A program made the translations under genes and the position numbers. From positions 1 to 64,000 of the forward strand of contig JAPUEE010000013.1 of the NCBI GenBank assembly GCA_027492735.1: DNA of 64,000 bases, in the 5' to 3' direction. Of this stretch, positions 16,210 through 26,407 are shown one piece after another. The notes under the pieces were generated by a model. The model was not told the DNA's origin and ran no database searches. It saw only the letters and a program-made list of their open reading frames with translations. How positions within the stretch are numbered: the first letter of the stretch is position 1; every line of letters begins with the position of its first letter. This DNA is from Candidatus Saccharimonadota bacterium. GTDB lineage: Bacteria > Patescibacteriota > Saccharimonadia > Saccharimonadales > Saccharimonadaceae.

Positions 16210-19200
16210 GTGGCAAAAACCGTTACGAACGGCGCCGAATCGGCGACCAAAGTCAATGGCATTACGAAACGAAAATATTTTACTCCGCAACACAAAGTTC
16301 TGGATTTGCCAGATCTAGCGGAACATCTAAAAAAATCATGGCAACAGTTCGTTCAAGATGACTTGGGCGAAATTTTTGCTGAGCTAAACCCGATCGAAGA
16401 CTACACCGGGCAAAAACTCTCGTTGTCTTTCACTGACTACCGATTTGAGGATCCAAAGGTCAGCGATCGTGAAGCTATGAGTAACAATGTGAGCTTTGAG
16501 GCACCGCTGTATGCCAATATCGAGTTAACAAACAAAGTTACCGGTGAGGTAAAAACCAGCGAGCTGTATCTCGGAGACTACCCATGGATGACTGATCGCG
16601 GCACCTTTATCATCAATGGTAGTGAGCGTGTCGTAGTGAGCCAGCTCATTCGTAGCGCTGGCGTATTCTTTACCGCTGATCGAGTGGGAGATCGCAACTA
16701 TTATGGCGCTAAATTGATTCCAGGCCGCGGCGCATGGCTAGAGTTTGAGACCGCTGCGAATGGTGCAATCTTTGTCAAGATTGATCGTCGCCGCAAAATC
16801 GCTGTTACAACACTGCTGCGTGCTCTTGGCTACAGCACTAACACCGCTCTAAAAGATCTGTTCAAAGATATCGACACCGGTGACACCAAATACATCGATG
16901 CTACTATTGATAAAGATTCAAGCCGCGGAACAAACGAGGCTCTTATCGAGGTTTTTCGTAAGATTCGCCCAGGTGATCTCGCAACCGTCGATAATGCCAA
17001 GCAAATGGTTGAGCGAATGTTCTTTGACTTCAAACGCTTTGACGTTAGTCGTGTTGGTCGTTACAAGATGAATCAACGTCTCGGCTTTGATGTTGCTAAC
17101 ACTCCTGAAAATCGTGTGTTGCGTCTCGAAGACCTTGTCGCTATCGTTTCCGAGATCATCCGCCTCAACAACACCCAAGAAGCAGCCGATGATATCGACG
17201 CTTTCCATAATCGTCGCGTCAAAATGGTTGGCGAACTCGTTGGTCGTCAGTTCCGCGTTGGTATGCTCCGTATGGACCGTAACGTTCGCGACCGCATGAG
17301 CGTGGCTGATATCGATAGCGTTACTCCAGCTCAGTTGGTAAACGCACGCCCAATCGTGGCAGCGGTGCGTGAGTTCTTTGCCTCCAGCCAGTTATCCCAG
17401 TTCATGGATCAGGCTAACCCAATGAGTGAATTGTCGCACAAACGACGCCTCAGCTCAATGGGTCCTGGTGGTTTGACTCGTGAGCGTGCTGGTATCGAGG
17501 TTCGTGACGTTCATCCGACGCACTACTCTCGTATTTGTATCGTTGAAACGCCAGAAGGCGCTAATGTGGGTCTCGTGCTGAACTTGGCTTCCTATGCCAG
17601 GGTTAACGAATATGGCTTTATCGAGGCACCATATGCCAAGGTAAAAAATGGTAAAGTCACCGACGAGGTCGTCTATCTTGATAGCTTGACCGAGGAAAAA
17701 GAGATCATTGCCGAGAGTTCAACTGAACTAAACAACGATGGTACATTCAAACATGACCGCGTTGATGTTCGCCGTAATTTGCGACCAGAAACTGCTGATG
17801 CCACCGAAGTAACCTACATGGACGTTAGCCGTACCCAGGTTATCGGTACGACAGCAGCTCTGATTCCGTTCCTAGAAAAGAACCGTATCGACCGCAACTT
17901 GATGGGTTCAAACATGCAACGCCAGGCCGTTCCACTGATTCGACCGAGCGTGCCGGTTGTTGGTACCGGTATCGAACACGACGTAGCTCGTAACATGTCA
18001 GAGCTCGTTGTAGCTGAGGAAGATGGCGAAGTTATCCGCGCTGATGCTGACGAAGTTCAGGTTAAGTATAGCGCCAAAGATATTCGCGCCTACCAGCCTA
18101 TGCACTTTGTTAAATCAAACGAAGATCGCTCATTTAACCAACGTGTTGTTGTCAACCGAGGCGACAAAGTCGTCAAGGGTCAACCATTGATCGAAGGTGC
18201 TTCGATCGCTGATGGCGAATTAGCTCTCGGTCGCGACATGCTAGTTGCCTACATGCCATGGAAAGGTTACAACATGGACGACTCGATCATCATTAGCCGT
18301 CGCTTGGTTGAGGATGACGAGTTAACCAATATCAACATTACGTCTTCGATGGTTGAGATTCGTGACACGAAACTCGGTCCAGAAATTGTTACTCGCGATA
18401 TTCCAAATGTCGGCGAAGAAGCTCTGCGTCATCTCGATGAGCGCGGTGTCGTAACCGTTGGTAGCGAAGTAAAAGCCGGCGATGTTTTGGTTGGTAAAAT
18501 TACGCCAAAAGGTGAGCAAGAGCTCAGCTCTGAGGAACGACTCCTTCGCGCTATCTTTGGTGAAAAAGCCAAAGATGTTCGTGATACCTCACATCGTGTT
18601 GGCCGCTCAGAAGGTGGTAAAGTCGTCGCCGTCAAGATCTTTGACCGCGAATCGGGCCACGAGCTAAAAGCTGGCGTCTTGCAACAGATCGAGATCTTTA
18701 TTGCGCAAACGCGCAAAATCCAGGTTGGTGACAAGCTAGCCGGTCGTTATGGTAACAAGGGCGTTGTTGCCCGCGTTCTACCAGTCGAAGACATGCCATT
18801 TATGGATGATGGTACCCCAGTTGATATGATCCTAAACCCACTCGGTGTGCCGAGCCGTATGAACCTTGGACAGTTGTTCGAAGTCCATATCGGTATGGCA
18901 GCGCGAGCTCTCGGCTACAAAGTAGCGAGCCCAGGTTTCGATGGTATTCCGCGCGAAGCTATCGTTGAGGAGCTAAAGAAAGCTGGTCTACCAGAGGACG
19001 GTAAAGTCCAATTGTTTGATGGCCGCACCGGTGAAGCATTCCAGGAGAAGACGACGGTCGGTAACATGTACATGATCAAATTGCATCACATGGTGGCAGA
19101 CAAGATTCACGCCCGCTCAACTGGTCCATATACTATGGTGACTCAGCAACCACTCGGTGGTAAAGCCCAAAACGGTGGCCAGCGCTTCGGAGAGATGGAA

Positions 19201-19674
19201 GTCTGGGCACTCGAAGCTTACGGTGCCGCAACCACACTTCAGGAAATGCTGACGATCAAATCTGACGACGTCAAGGGTCGTGCTAAAGCCTACGAGAGCA
19301 TTATCAAGAATATGCCGATCGAAGGTCCAGATGTGCCAGAAGGCTTTAAAGTTTTGGTCAAAGAACTCCAAGGTCTCGGTCTTCGCGTTGATATGGTCGA
19401 GGACAACGAACTGCAGGATGCAGAAAATCTCGTAGTAGCTCGCGGAACTGGCGGTAAGCTCGACGAAGCTACCGACGCAGAGATTGTTGATCCCGAGAGC
19501 GAAACAGTTGGCGATGAAGCCGATGAGGGTGGCGAAATTGAACTCGGCGATGGCGCTCATATTGTTGAAACTGATGAGAGTGGCTTTGCCGAAGAAGTCG
19601 AAGACGTCGAAGTTAGCGAACCTGAACTAGACGAAGATACAGCAACAAATGATGACGAAGAGGAGGACGCGTAA
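16210..19674 (+). CDS. rpoB: RNA polymerase beta subunit
   Basis: 1154 residues. Conserved blocks are in order: the rifampicin pocket ([20 protein letters not shown], about 394-413), [11 protein letters not shown], the active-site-proximal [15 protein letters not shown] (about 680) and [20 protein letters not shown] near 985. The rifampicin-contact residues look wild type apart from Asn-to-Ala at the E. coli 518 position. After the family end comes an acidic tail of roughly 80 residues ending DDEEEDA, not normally present. The start is GTG behind AAAGGAG. The stop overlaps the rpoC start by one base (TAATG), giving translational coupling. Confidence 0.98.
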   Translation: MAKTVTNGAESATKVNGITKRKYFTPQHKVLDLPDLAEHLKKSWQQFVQDDLGEIFAELNPIEDYTGQKLSLSFTDYRFEDPKVSDREAMSNNVSFEAPLYANIELTNKVTGEVKTSELYLGDYPWMTDRGTFIINGSERVVVSQLIRSAGVFFTADRVGDRNYYGAKLIPGRGAWLEFETAANGAIFVKIDRRRKIAVTTLLRALGYSTNTALKDLFKDIDTGDTKYIDATIDKDSSRGTNEALIEVFRKIRPGDLATVDNAKQMVERMFFDFKRFDVSRVGRYKMNQRLGFDVANTPENRVLRLEDLVAIVSEIIRLNNTQEAADDIDAFHNRRVKMVGELVGRQFRVGMLRMDRNVRDRMSVADIDSVTPAQLVNARPIVAAVREFFASSQLSQFMDQANPMSELSHKRRLSSMGPGGLTRERAGIEVRDVHPTHYSRICIVETPEGANVGLVLNLASYARVNEYGFIEAPYAKVKNGKVTDEVVYLDSLTEEKEIIAESSTELNNDGTFKHDRVDVRRNLRPETADATEVTYMDVSRTQVIGTTAALIPFLEKNRIDRNLMGSNMQRQAVPLIRPSVPVVGTGIEHDVARNMSELVVAEEDGEVIRADADEVQVKYSAKDIRAYQPMHFVKSNEDRSFNQRVVVNRGDKVVKGQPLIEGASIADGELALGRDMLVAYMPWKGYNMDDSIIISRRLVEDDELTNINITSSMVEIRDTKLGPEIVTRDIPNVGEEALRHLDERGVVTVGSEVKAGDVLVGKITPKGEQELSSEERLLRAIFGEKAKDVRDTSHRVGRSEGGKVVAVKIFDRESGHELKAGVLQQIEIFIAQTRKIQVGDKLAGRYGNKGVVARVLPVEDMPFMDDGTPVDMILNPLGVPSRMNLGQLFEVHIGMAARALGYKVASPGFDGIPREAIVEELKKAGLPEDGKVQLFDGRTGEAFQEKTTVGNMYMIKLHHMVADKIHARSTGPYTMVTQQPLGGKAQNGGQRFGEMEVWALEAYGAATTLQEMLTIKSDDVKGRAKAYESIIKNMPIEGPDVPEGFKVLVKELQGLGLRVDMVEDNELQDAENLVVARGTGGKLDEATDAEIVDPESETVGDEADEGGEIELGDGAHIVETDESGFAEEVEDVEVSEPELDEDTATNDDEEEDA

Positions 19675-22600
19675 TGGCAAGGCAAGACGACAAAACAATC
19701 GCTGATTTTGACGCAGTGCGCCTAGCAGTCGCTAGCGCTGATGACATTCTGTCGTGGTCATACGGTGAAGTCCTAAAACCAGAGACAATCAACTATCGTA
19801 CGCAGAAGCCAGAACGTGACGGTTTGTTCTGCGAGCGAATTTTCGGACCAGTCAAAGATATCAATCCGCATGACGCAAAACTCAAAGGTGTTCGTAGCCG
19901 TGAAGCCGCTGTCGATAAAAACGGCGAGCTGGTAACGAAATCGAGTGCTCGTCGCGAGCGTATGGGTCACATCAAACTCGCTACTCCAGTTGCTCACATC
20001 TGGTTTATGCGCGGTGTTCCGAGCGCTATGTCATTACTGTTGAACTTGACAGTGAAAAATATCGAACGTGTCGCGTATTTCCAGTCCTACATCATCCTGA
20101 GTGCCGATGAGGAAAAGATCGCTCAACTACTCGCCGACAACGAAGCGCAATTCGAGGCCGGTCGCGCCGCAATCAAGATTCGCTACGAAAAGGCTGCTGG
20201 CCTAGAGAAAAGTGATGAGACTGATGAGTCGACTCCAGATAACTCAATCGATATCAAAGAGCTATCCGCTCAGATGAATCGTGAGCTAGAAGATTTAACC
20301 GATGACTATAATGACAAAAAAGCTGCTCTCGAGAGTCTGAAAAAAGGCGCCCTCATGAGCGAAATGGCGTACCGAAACCTACCCGAGGAGTACGAAGATC
20401 TCGTCGAAGTCGGTATGGGTGGCTCAGCGCTATATCAGTTACTCAGCGAAATTGACTTGCCAAAGCTGATTGCTGAACTCTCCGCCGAAGCCGAAGAAGC
20501 CAAAGGTCAACGCAAAAAGAAGATCCAAAAGCGTCTCAAAATGCTCGAGGGCATGGCGAGTGCAGGAGTATTGCCGGAATCTATGTGCATGACCGTATTG
20601 CCTGTGATTCCTCCAGATCTACGCCCAATGGTGCAGTTGACTGGTGGTCGCTTTGCAACCTCCGACCTGAACGATCTTTATCGTCGTGTCATCAACCGTA
20701 ACAATCGTCTCAAGAAACTTAATGAGCTCAATGCTCCAGCAGTAATCACCAGAAACGAAATGCGTATGCTCCAAGAAGCCGTCGATGCATTGATCGATAA
20801 CAGCGCCACTCGCGGTACTCGTTCGGCTCAGGCTACGGGTAATCGTCGTCGTCTCAAATCACTCAGTGACCTGCTAAAAGGCAAGCAAGGTCGTTTTCGC
20901 CAGAACTTGCTCGGTAAACGCGTTGACTACTCAGGTCGCTCCGTCATCGTTTCTGGTCCAGAGCTCAAGCTCAACGAGTGTGGTCTGCCAAAGGCAATGG
21001 CTATGGAACTATTCAAGCCATTTGTTCTCAGTAAATTACTCGAGTGGGAGCAGGCTCATAACATCCGTACTGCTACACGCCTCATCGAAGCTGGCGATCC
21101 AATTATCTGGGACGCTCTCGACGAAGCAATCAAAGGTAAATATGTGCTCCTAAACCGTGCACCAACCTTGCACCGCTTGTCAATTCAGGCTTTCCAGCCG
21201 CGACTCATCGAAGGTCAGGCGATCCAGTTGCCACCACTAGTGACATCAGGCTTTAACGCTGACTTTGACGGTGACCAGATGGCTGTTCACTTGCCGCTCA
21301 GTGCTGAGGCTCAGGCTGAAGCTCGTGATTTGATGTCAGCTACTAACAACTTACTGAAACCGGCCGATGGCTCGCCAATCTTGTCGATCTATCAGGATAT
21401 CGTGCTCGGTTGTTACTATCTAACCTATGACAAGCCAAATGCACAGCTAGCAAAGGGTGAGAAGCCACGTGTCTTTGCTGACGCTGGTGAGGCACTCCTT
21501 GCTCGTGACGCAGGTGAGATCGAGAATCAGACACCGATCATCATCAAATTCCGCGGTGAAATTCGCGAAACAACTCTAGGTCGCGTATTATTTAACGAGG
21601 TTCTACCAGAAGATTTCCCATATGTTAACGAAATCCTGAACAAAAAAGCCGTTAGTCGTGTTCTCGCCCGAGTCTTTAACTACTATGGTGCTGAGATTAC
21701 TGCTGCGACTGCTGACGCTATCAAAGACTTGGCTCTCGAACATGCTACCAGGGCTGCTATCTCGACCGGTATGGACGACTATTTTGAGCTATCTGATCTA
21801 GATGAGATTATCGCCGAAGGTGATGAAAAGGTCTCAGCTATCGCCGATCAATACGATCAAGGTTTGATCACCAATGACGAACGTTACAAGCTCACGGTCA
21901 AGACCTGGCGCGATATCGACGCTCGAATTACTGACGAAGTCAAGGCTTCTATGAGTGGTCTCGATACGTCTACCGCCGTTCTCGCTAACTCTGGTGCTCG
22001 CGGTTCTGTTGATAATATTAAGCAGGCTGCTGCTATGATCGGTATTCAGGTGGATGCCCTCGGTCGTGCTATTGAGCTACCAGTTCGCCACAGCTTTAAA
22101 CACGGTATGACACCTCTTGAAGCCTTCGTGGTAACTCGCGGTTCACGCTTTGGTGCCGTCAGTACCGCATTAAAGACTGCTGACTCAGGCTACCTAACCA
22201 GGCGTCTCGTCGATGTGTCACAAGATGTCTTCACAGTAGACGACGAAGGCGCTAGCGAAGACCCAGGTTTTGCTATCTACCGCAGCGAGACCGAAGATAC
22301 CATGATCAACTTTGCTGATCGTATTTCTGGCCGTTATGCCGCCGAAGACGTCGCTGGTTATGTCAAGAAGGGCGAACTAATCACTCTGGACGTTGCCAAC
22401 GATATCCAAAACGACGAATCAGTAGCTGAAGTCAAGATCATGTCAGTTTTGACCACTCCAGAGCTGAATGGTATCCCGCAAAAATCCTATGGTATCGATA
22501 TGTCTACCGGCTTCCTCGTCAGCCAAGCCGAGCCAATCGGTGTCATCGCTGCGCAATCAGTCGGTGAGCCAGGTACACAGCTAACACTGGACACGAAACA

Positions 22601-23561
22601 CTCCTCCGGTGTCGGTGGCGATGACATTGCCCAAGGTCTTCCACGTGTTGATGAGCTGTTCGAAGCTCGCGCTCCAAAGGGTGAAGCCATCTTGAGTGAA
22701 TGTGACGGTGTTGTATCGGTGAGTGAGCGTGATGATAAATATGTCGTCGAGGTTACTCCAACCAGTAGCCGTGCTGAAACTATTGCCCTCAGCGAAGGTC
22801 AAGTCGTCAAGGTGAAAAACGGTGCGATTGTCAAAACTGGTGACATACTCGCTACTGATGATGATAATGAAATGCCGCTTGTTGCACCATTTGATGGCAC
22901 TGTCGAAGTTGGTAAGGGCAAATTGACCTTGACCGCAGCCAAGAACGCGACACTCAAATACGAGTTCCCGAATTATCGACAGCTTCTGGTTACCTCTGGT
23001 GATGAAATCAAAGCCGGTGATCGTATCACCACTGGTTCTATCAATCTGCACCAACTCATGGCTCTAAAGGGTATCGAAGAAACTGAGCGCTATATCATCA
23101 ATGATATCTTGCGTATCTACGCTGCTCAGGGTCAGAATATTTCGCCGAAACATCTCGAGATCATCGTACGTCAGATGTTTAGCCGTGTTCAGATCGAAGA
23201 GCCAGGTGACGGTCCATTTGTAGCTGGCCATGTTGCCTCGAAAGCATTGGTGGTTCATACCAACAAGCAGCTCGAAGCCGAAGGTAAACAGCCGATCGAG
23301 TTTACGCAGCTACTTCTCGGTATCACCAAGGTCTCGATCTATAGCGATAGCTTCCTCTCGGCTGCTTCGTTCCAGGACACCACTCGCGTTCTGATCGCTG
23401 CCGCTACCTCGGGTCGCGTCGACCATCTCTACGGTCTCAAAGAGAACGTGATCATTGGTCGCAAGATCCCAGTCGGTACTGGCGTTCTATCGGAACAAGA
23501 GTTTGCGAATGAACAGTACGACAATCTAGACGCCGATAATCAAATGGATATCGCAGAATAG
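19674..23561 (+). CDS. rpoC: RNA polymerase beta' subunit lacking both zinc sites
   Basis: 1295 residues. The catalytic NADFDGDQMAVH is present near residue 528, and PIGVIAAQSVGEPGTQLT and trigger-loop sequences are intact. Both structural zinc sites are gone. At the N-terminal site (about 58-88) the region between FGPVKD and ARRERMGHI has no cysteine. At the second site the canonical LTCxxxxGVCxxCYG reads LTTPELNGIPQKSYG (about 925-939). The enzyme should still be active because the catalytic core is complete. It is followed by a strong terminator at 23584-23615. Confidence 0.98.
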   Translation: MARQDDKTIADFDAVRLAVASADDILSWSYGEVLKPETINYRTQKPERDGLFCERIFGPVKDINPHDAKLKGVRSREAAVDKNGELVTKSSARRERMGHIKLATPVAHIWFMRGVPSAMSLLLNLTVKNIERVAYFQSYIILSADEEKIAQLLADNEAQFEAGRAAIKIRYEKAAGLEKSDETDESTPDNSIDIKELSAQMNRELEDLTDDYNDKKAALESLKKGALMSEMAYRNLPEEYEDLVEVGMGGSALYQLLSEIDLPKLIAELSAEAEEAKGQRKKKIQKRLKMLEGMASAGVLPESMCMTVLPVIPPDLRPMVQLTGGRFATSDLNDLYRRVINRNNRLKKLNELNAPAVITRNEMRMLQEAVDALIDNSATRGTRSAQATGNRRRLKSLSDLLKGKQGRFRQNLLGKRVDYSGRSVIVSGPELKLNECGLPKAMAMELFKPFVLSKLLEWEQAHNIRTATRLIEAGDPIIWDALDEAIKGKYVLLNRAPTLHRLSIQAFQPRLIEGQAIQLPPLVTSGFNADFDGDQMAVHLPLSAEAQAEARDLMSATNNLLKPADGSPILSIYQDIVLGCYYLTYDKPNAQLAKGEKPRVFADAGEALLARDAGEIENQTPIIIKFRGEIRETTLGRVLFNEVLPEDFPYVNEILNKKAVSRVLARVFNYYGAEITAATADAIKDLALEHATRAAISTGMDDYFELSDLDEIIAEGDEKVSAIADQYDQGLITNDERYKLTVKTWRDIDARITDEVKASMSGLDTSTAVLANSGARGSVDNIKQAAAMIGIQVDALGRAIELPVRHSFKHGMTPLEAFVVTRGSRFGAVSTALKTADSGYLTRRLVDVSQDVFTVDDEGASEDPGFAIYRSETEDTMINFADRISGRYAAEDVAGYVKKGELITLDVANDIQNDESVAEVKIMSVLTTPELNGIPQKSYGIDMSTGFLVSQAEPIGVIAAQSVGEPGTQLTLDTKHSSGVGGDDIAQGLPRVDELFEARAPKGEAILSECDGVVSVSERDDKYVVEVTPTSSRAETIALSEGQVVKVKNGAIVKTGDILATDDDNEMPLVAPFDGTVEVGKGKLTLTAAKNATLKYEFPNYRQLLVTSGDEIKAGDRITTGSINLHQLMALKGIEETERYIINDILRIYAAQGQNISPKHLEIIVRQMFSRVQIEEPGDGPFVAGHVASKALVVHTNKQLEAEGKQPIEFTQLLLGITKVSIYSDSFLSAASFQDTTRVLIAAATSGRVDHLYGLKENVIIGRKIPVGTGVLSEQEFANEQYDNLDADNQMDIAE

Positions 23562-23583
23562 ATTTACGGTCTATGACAAAATT

Positions 23584-23615
23584 GCCGCCTCGCATCTAGC
23601 AAAGGCGGCTTTTTT
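23584..23615 (+). terminator. Intrinsic terminator after rpoC
   Basis: GCCGCC (23584-23589) pairs with GGCGGC (23604-23609) around a 14-base loop, followed by six T. Confidence 0.93.
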
Positions 23616-23617
23616 GC

Positions 23618-23689
23618 TGGACAAAGACGGTAAATTTTGCTACAATAGTTCACGAGTTTCATAGCTTTTCATCTGTGCTGAGGTGAAAA
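23618..23689 (+). promoter_or_regulatory. rpsL promoter and leader hairpin
   Basis: TGGACA (23618-23623) and TACAAT (23641-23646) are 17 bases apart, starting transcription near 23653. In the leader TTTTCATC (23666-23673) pairs with GGTGAAAA (23682-23689) over eight base pairs. The hairpin stands about 35 bases before the start codon and may be an S7- or S12-type autoregulatory site; that role is inferred only. Confidence 0.65.
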
Positions 23690-23723
23690 ACTAGTTAAAG
23701 TTGTTAAATTTCAAGGAGAATTG

Positions 23724-24137
23724 ATGCCAACAATCAATCAATTAGTGCGCAAACCGCGCAAATCGGCTGCTAAAAAGTCCAAATCACCGGCACTTTTGAG
23801 CATCCAAAACACCCTAAAGGTCAAAACGTACCAGAAAAACGGCCCTCTGAAACGTGGTGTCTGTATCAAAGTTACGACCAAAACTCCGAAAAAGCCTAAC
23901 TCCGCTATGCGCAAAGTTGCTCGTGTTCGTTTGACGAACGGTCAAGAGGTTTGGGCTTATATCGGTGGCGAAAAGCACAACCTACAAGAGCATGCTGTTG
24001 TTCTAGTTCGCGGTGGTCGTGTGCCAGATCTTCCGGGTGTTCGTTATCATATCGTTCGCGGTGCTCTCGACCTTCAGGGTGTTGAGAACCGTAAACAGGG
24101 CCGCAGTAAATACGGTACCAAGAAGGGAGATAAATAA
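23724..24137 (+). CDS. rpsL: Ribosomal protein S12
   Basis: 137 residues, start at ATG after AAGGAG. The universally conserved [20 protein letters not shown] and [21 protein letters not shown] are present; there are about 14 extra residues near the N-terminus relative to E. coli. In the PNSA loop the streptomycin-contact lysine (E. coli 42/43) is retained. In the second loop, GGRVKDLPG reads GGRVPDLPG: proline (residue 101) replaces the lysine at which E. coli streptomycin-resistance mutations occur. The protein maintains decoding accuracy in the 30S subunit. The stop overlaps the rpsG start by one base. Confidence 0.97.
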   Translation: MPTINQLVRKPRKSAAKKSKSPALLSIQNTLKVKTYQKNGPLKRGVCIKVTTKTPKKPNSAMRKVARVRLTNGQEVWAYIGGEKHNLQEHAVVLVRGGRVPDLPGVRYHIVRGALDLQGVENRKQGRSKYGTKKGDK

Positions 24138-24616
24138 TGCCACGCAAAACTACTAAATCATTGCAGCGCAAAATCAATCCTGATCGCAAATACAATAGTA
24201 TTCTGGTACAGCGTTTGATCAACAAATCAATGCTAGACGGTAAAAAGCACATTTCTGAAAAAGCTGTCTATAGCGCTCTCGAATCTGCTGCTAAAAAGCT
24301 CAAGAGCGAAGAACCTCTCGAGGTTCTCGAAACTGCGCTAAAGAACGTTAGTCCGAACTACGAAGTCAAAAGTCGTCGTGTCGGCGGTGCTAACTACCAG
24401 ATTCCGTTCCCAATTTCGGGCCATCGTCAGCAACACTATGCCTTTATGTGGCTAGTTCAATCAGCTCGCGCTCGCCGTGGCGTGCCATACGATCAGCGCC
24501 TCGCCGCTGAGATCGTTGACGCTGTTAACCAAACCGGTGCTGCGTACAAAAAGCGTGAAGATACGCATCGCATGGCCGAAGCTAACCGTGCCTTCGCACA
24601 CTTCGCCCGCGGATAG
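24137..24616 (+). CDS. rpsG: Ribosomal protein S7
   Basis: 159 residues. Typical S7 sequence: INPDRKYNSILVQRLINKSMLDGKK at the start, then YEVKSRRVGGANYQIPFPI, the beta-hairpin that touches the E-site tRNA, and a basic helical end with HRMAEANRAFAHF. It organises the 3' domain of 16S rRNA. It starts in the TAATG overlap with rpsL. The usual fusA and tufA do not follow; a terminator comes 26 bases downstream. Confidence 0.97.
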   Translation: MPRKTTKSLQRKINPDRKYNSILVQRLINKSMLDGKKHISEKAVYSALESAAKKLKSEEPLEVLETALKNVSPNYEVKSRRVGGANYQIPFPISGHRQQHYAFMWLVQSARARRGVPYDQRLAAEIVDAVNQTGAAYKKREDTHRMAEANRAFAHFARG

Positions 24617-24641
24617 TCAGATACAATTTGACGTTTTAGAG

Positions 24642-24668
24642 ATCGACCACCATAGGTGGTCGATTTTT
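24642..24668 (+). terminator. Intrinsic terminator after rpsG
   Basis: A 10-bp perfect stem ATCGACCACC/GGTGGTCGAT with a three-base loop, followed by a T run. It sits just before the convergent methyltransferase gene. Confidence 0.93.
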
Positions 24669-24679
24669 ATACTGCGAGA

Positions 24680-25306
24680 CTAGTCTTTGCGTATAGAAAA
24701 ATAAGCTGCTTTGCCATAGGCGCTATTTTCATGCAACTCAATTGTTTGCACTGCTACATTAGCAAAACCAGCAGATACCATGTCGCGATGGACATCCTCG
24801 GCGGTCAACGAAATAGGGTGCGCCACGTTGGTACCGGTCTCTATCCAGTCAAAGAATCGAAAAGTCCCACCAGGTTTTAGATAGCGCAGAACATTTTCAA
24901 ATATTTTTTGTGGATCTGTAGTGTGTTGCAACACGTTATAGAGCCAGACTTCATCGGCAGTTTCAGCTAATTCGGGTTGGTAGGTCTCAGCAACATCCTT
25001 GATCCAACGCACGTTATTTTGCTCGTATCTGCCCCTGACCCAGGCAGGATAGCTGCAGGGATCGATAACAGTCTTCAGGGCAGCTTTCGTTTTGAGCAGT
25101 AGCGAAACTGGGCCGCCGCCAATGTCTATGATCGATTTATTCGGTTTATTTATAACATAGGGAGAATTTCCGTCATGTTCGAAATCTAACCCTAATAGCG
25201 GAGCATAGGTTAGTTGTTTTAATTGCTCGCCCAATTCCGCACCTGGGCTCAGCCAAAATGCGAGTTCTTCGGCTTGGGCTTCTTCGTGAGTATGATTATG
25301 TGCCAT
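24680..25306 (-). CDS. Class I SAM-dependent methyltransferase
   Basis: 208 residues. Motif I of the Rossmann methyltransferase fold is SIIDIGGGPVSLLLKT, with VIDPCSYP as the following acidic strand, EVWLYNVLQHTTDPQKIFENVLRYLKPGGTF as motifs II-III, and a C-terminal sheet. The GGGP loop and the Asp-Pro-Cys region resemble enzymes acting on small or polymeric sugars, but the substrate is not identifiable. Start 25306 is eight bases after TACAAT (minus). It is divergent from the hypothetical gene at 25383, and the two promoters face away from each other across about 76 bases. Confidence 0.75.
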   Translation of the reverse strand: MAHNHTHEEAQAEELAFWLSPGAELGEQLKQLTYAPLLGLDFEHDGNSPYVINKPNKSIIDIGGGPVSLLLKTKAALKTVIDPCSYPAWVRGRYEQNNVRWIKDVAETYQPELAETADEVWLYNVLQHTTDPQKIFENVLRYLKPGGTFRFFDWIETGTNVAHPISLTAEDVHRDMVSAGFANVAVQTIELHENSAYGKAAYFSIRKD

Positions 25307-25382
25307 TACACTCCATTGTATCATTTGTGCGCACCCGAGGCTATTGCCATTAGCGTATACCTGATATAGAATGGGGATCAAT

Positions 25383-26375
25383 ATGATGAGACAGGGTGAT
25401 ACTTTGGTCGGCTACAGAGCTTTGACAGAAACGCCGCCTGTAGGTTCTCCTCCAAAGAAAGCAAGAGGCCCGAATGGTAAGGCAATCCGATCTGTCATTA
25501 ATCATTACCTCAAAATGAACAAAGTGCTCGTCGGACCGTCTGGCGCAGCTCAATTGGTCAGCATGGCGGACAGGCTAGAGGAAAAAGGAGCCAGCTCATC
25601 CAATGCATTATCAATCAAAGGTTGGATGCTGGCAGAGGCTAGTCTAGCCGGTCACTTGGCATTCTCTTGGGACGAGAGAGCAGATTTGCTAGACAGAGCT
25701 GAAGCGGCATTTAGCGAAGCCGCGGAGCCTATAGATGAAAATAGACGATTCACAGACAATCGTTACCGAATAGCACTGGCTATGTCGCATGTACCACTCA
25801 TTCGAGCCGTCGTTGATGGTAACGTAACTAACGACATCCAAGAGTCGGTCACGCAAGATGTACTAGAAATCACCAACACGATTCCCGAAAATAACAATCC
25901 AGATCGGCTATATGGACTAGCTCACGAGCTTAGTATGATGGGCTTGATACATATGATGAAAGACTCGCGTTACGTTACCATTCCGTCAACCTATCGCGGC
26001 GGAAATGGCACGTACCATAAAAGCCAAACGCACGATTTGACCTTGATAAAGCAGCATTTCGGGCACATTCGCCAGGTCCAACCAATAGAGGTAAAGGGTC
26101 ATGTAGTCGACCGTCACAGGCAAAGATATTGGTCGACATTGTTATCCAGCGAAGAATTGATCTCCAATCTAAGCGTCGACCCAATGGTTTTTAATCGATC
26201 GATGCTCGAGGTGTTCAACGGTAATGCATCCGAAGCGCAATTTGAAGCAGTGCAGGTGGCCATGAGTAGTCTCGTAGCGTCGCTAAAGACGTATCGAATG
26301 ACCGGCAAGCCCAAACGACATTCCATGAATACACCAACGCGCTTTTATGGCCGAAATCAATTCATGATAGCCTGA
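25383..26375 (+). CDS. Hypothetical helical protein
   Basis: About 330 residues, mostly helical, no membrane segment, no recognised motif. The N-terminal part is basic (PPKKARGPNGKAIRSVINHY), the middle repeats helices of 30-40 residues that could be TPR-like (LSIKGWMLAEASLAGHLAFSW, LDRAEAAFSEAAEP), and the end is basic again. ATG at 25383 lies ten bases after TAGAAT (25367-25372); the earlier ATG at 25371 overlaps that box and is less likely. It is followed by trpS with its own promoter. Confidence 0.55.
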   Translation: MMRQGDTLVGYRALTETPPVGSPPKKARGPNGKAIRSVINHYLKMNKVLVGPSGAAQLVSMADRLEEKGASSSNALSIKGWMLAEASLAGHLAFSWDERADLLDRAEAAFSEAAEPIDENRRFTDNRYRIALAMSHVPLIRAVVDGNVTNDIQESVTQDVLEITNTIPENNNPDRLYGLAHELSMMGLIHMMKDSRYVTIPSTYRGGNGTYHKSQTHDLTLIKQHFGHIRQVQPIEVKGHVVDRHRQRYWSTLLSSEELISNLSVDPMVFNRSMLEVFNGNASEAQFEAVQVAMSSLVASLKTYRMTGKPKRHSMNTPTRFYGRNQFMIA

Positions 26376-26407
26376 TCTAGCTCGATGCAATATGCTATAC
26401 TAGTCCT

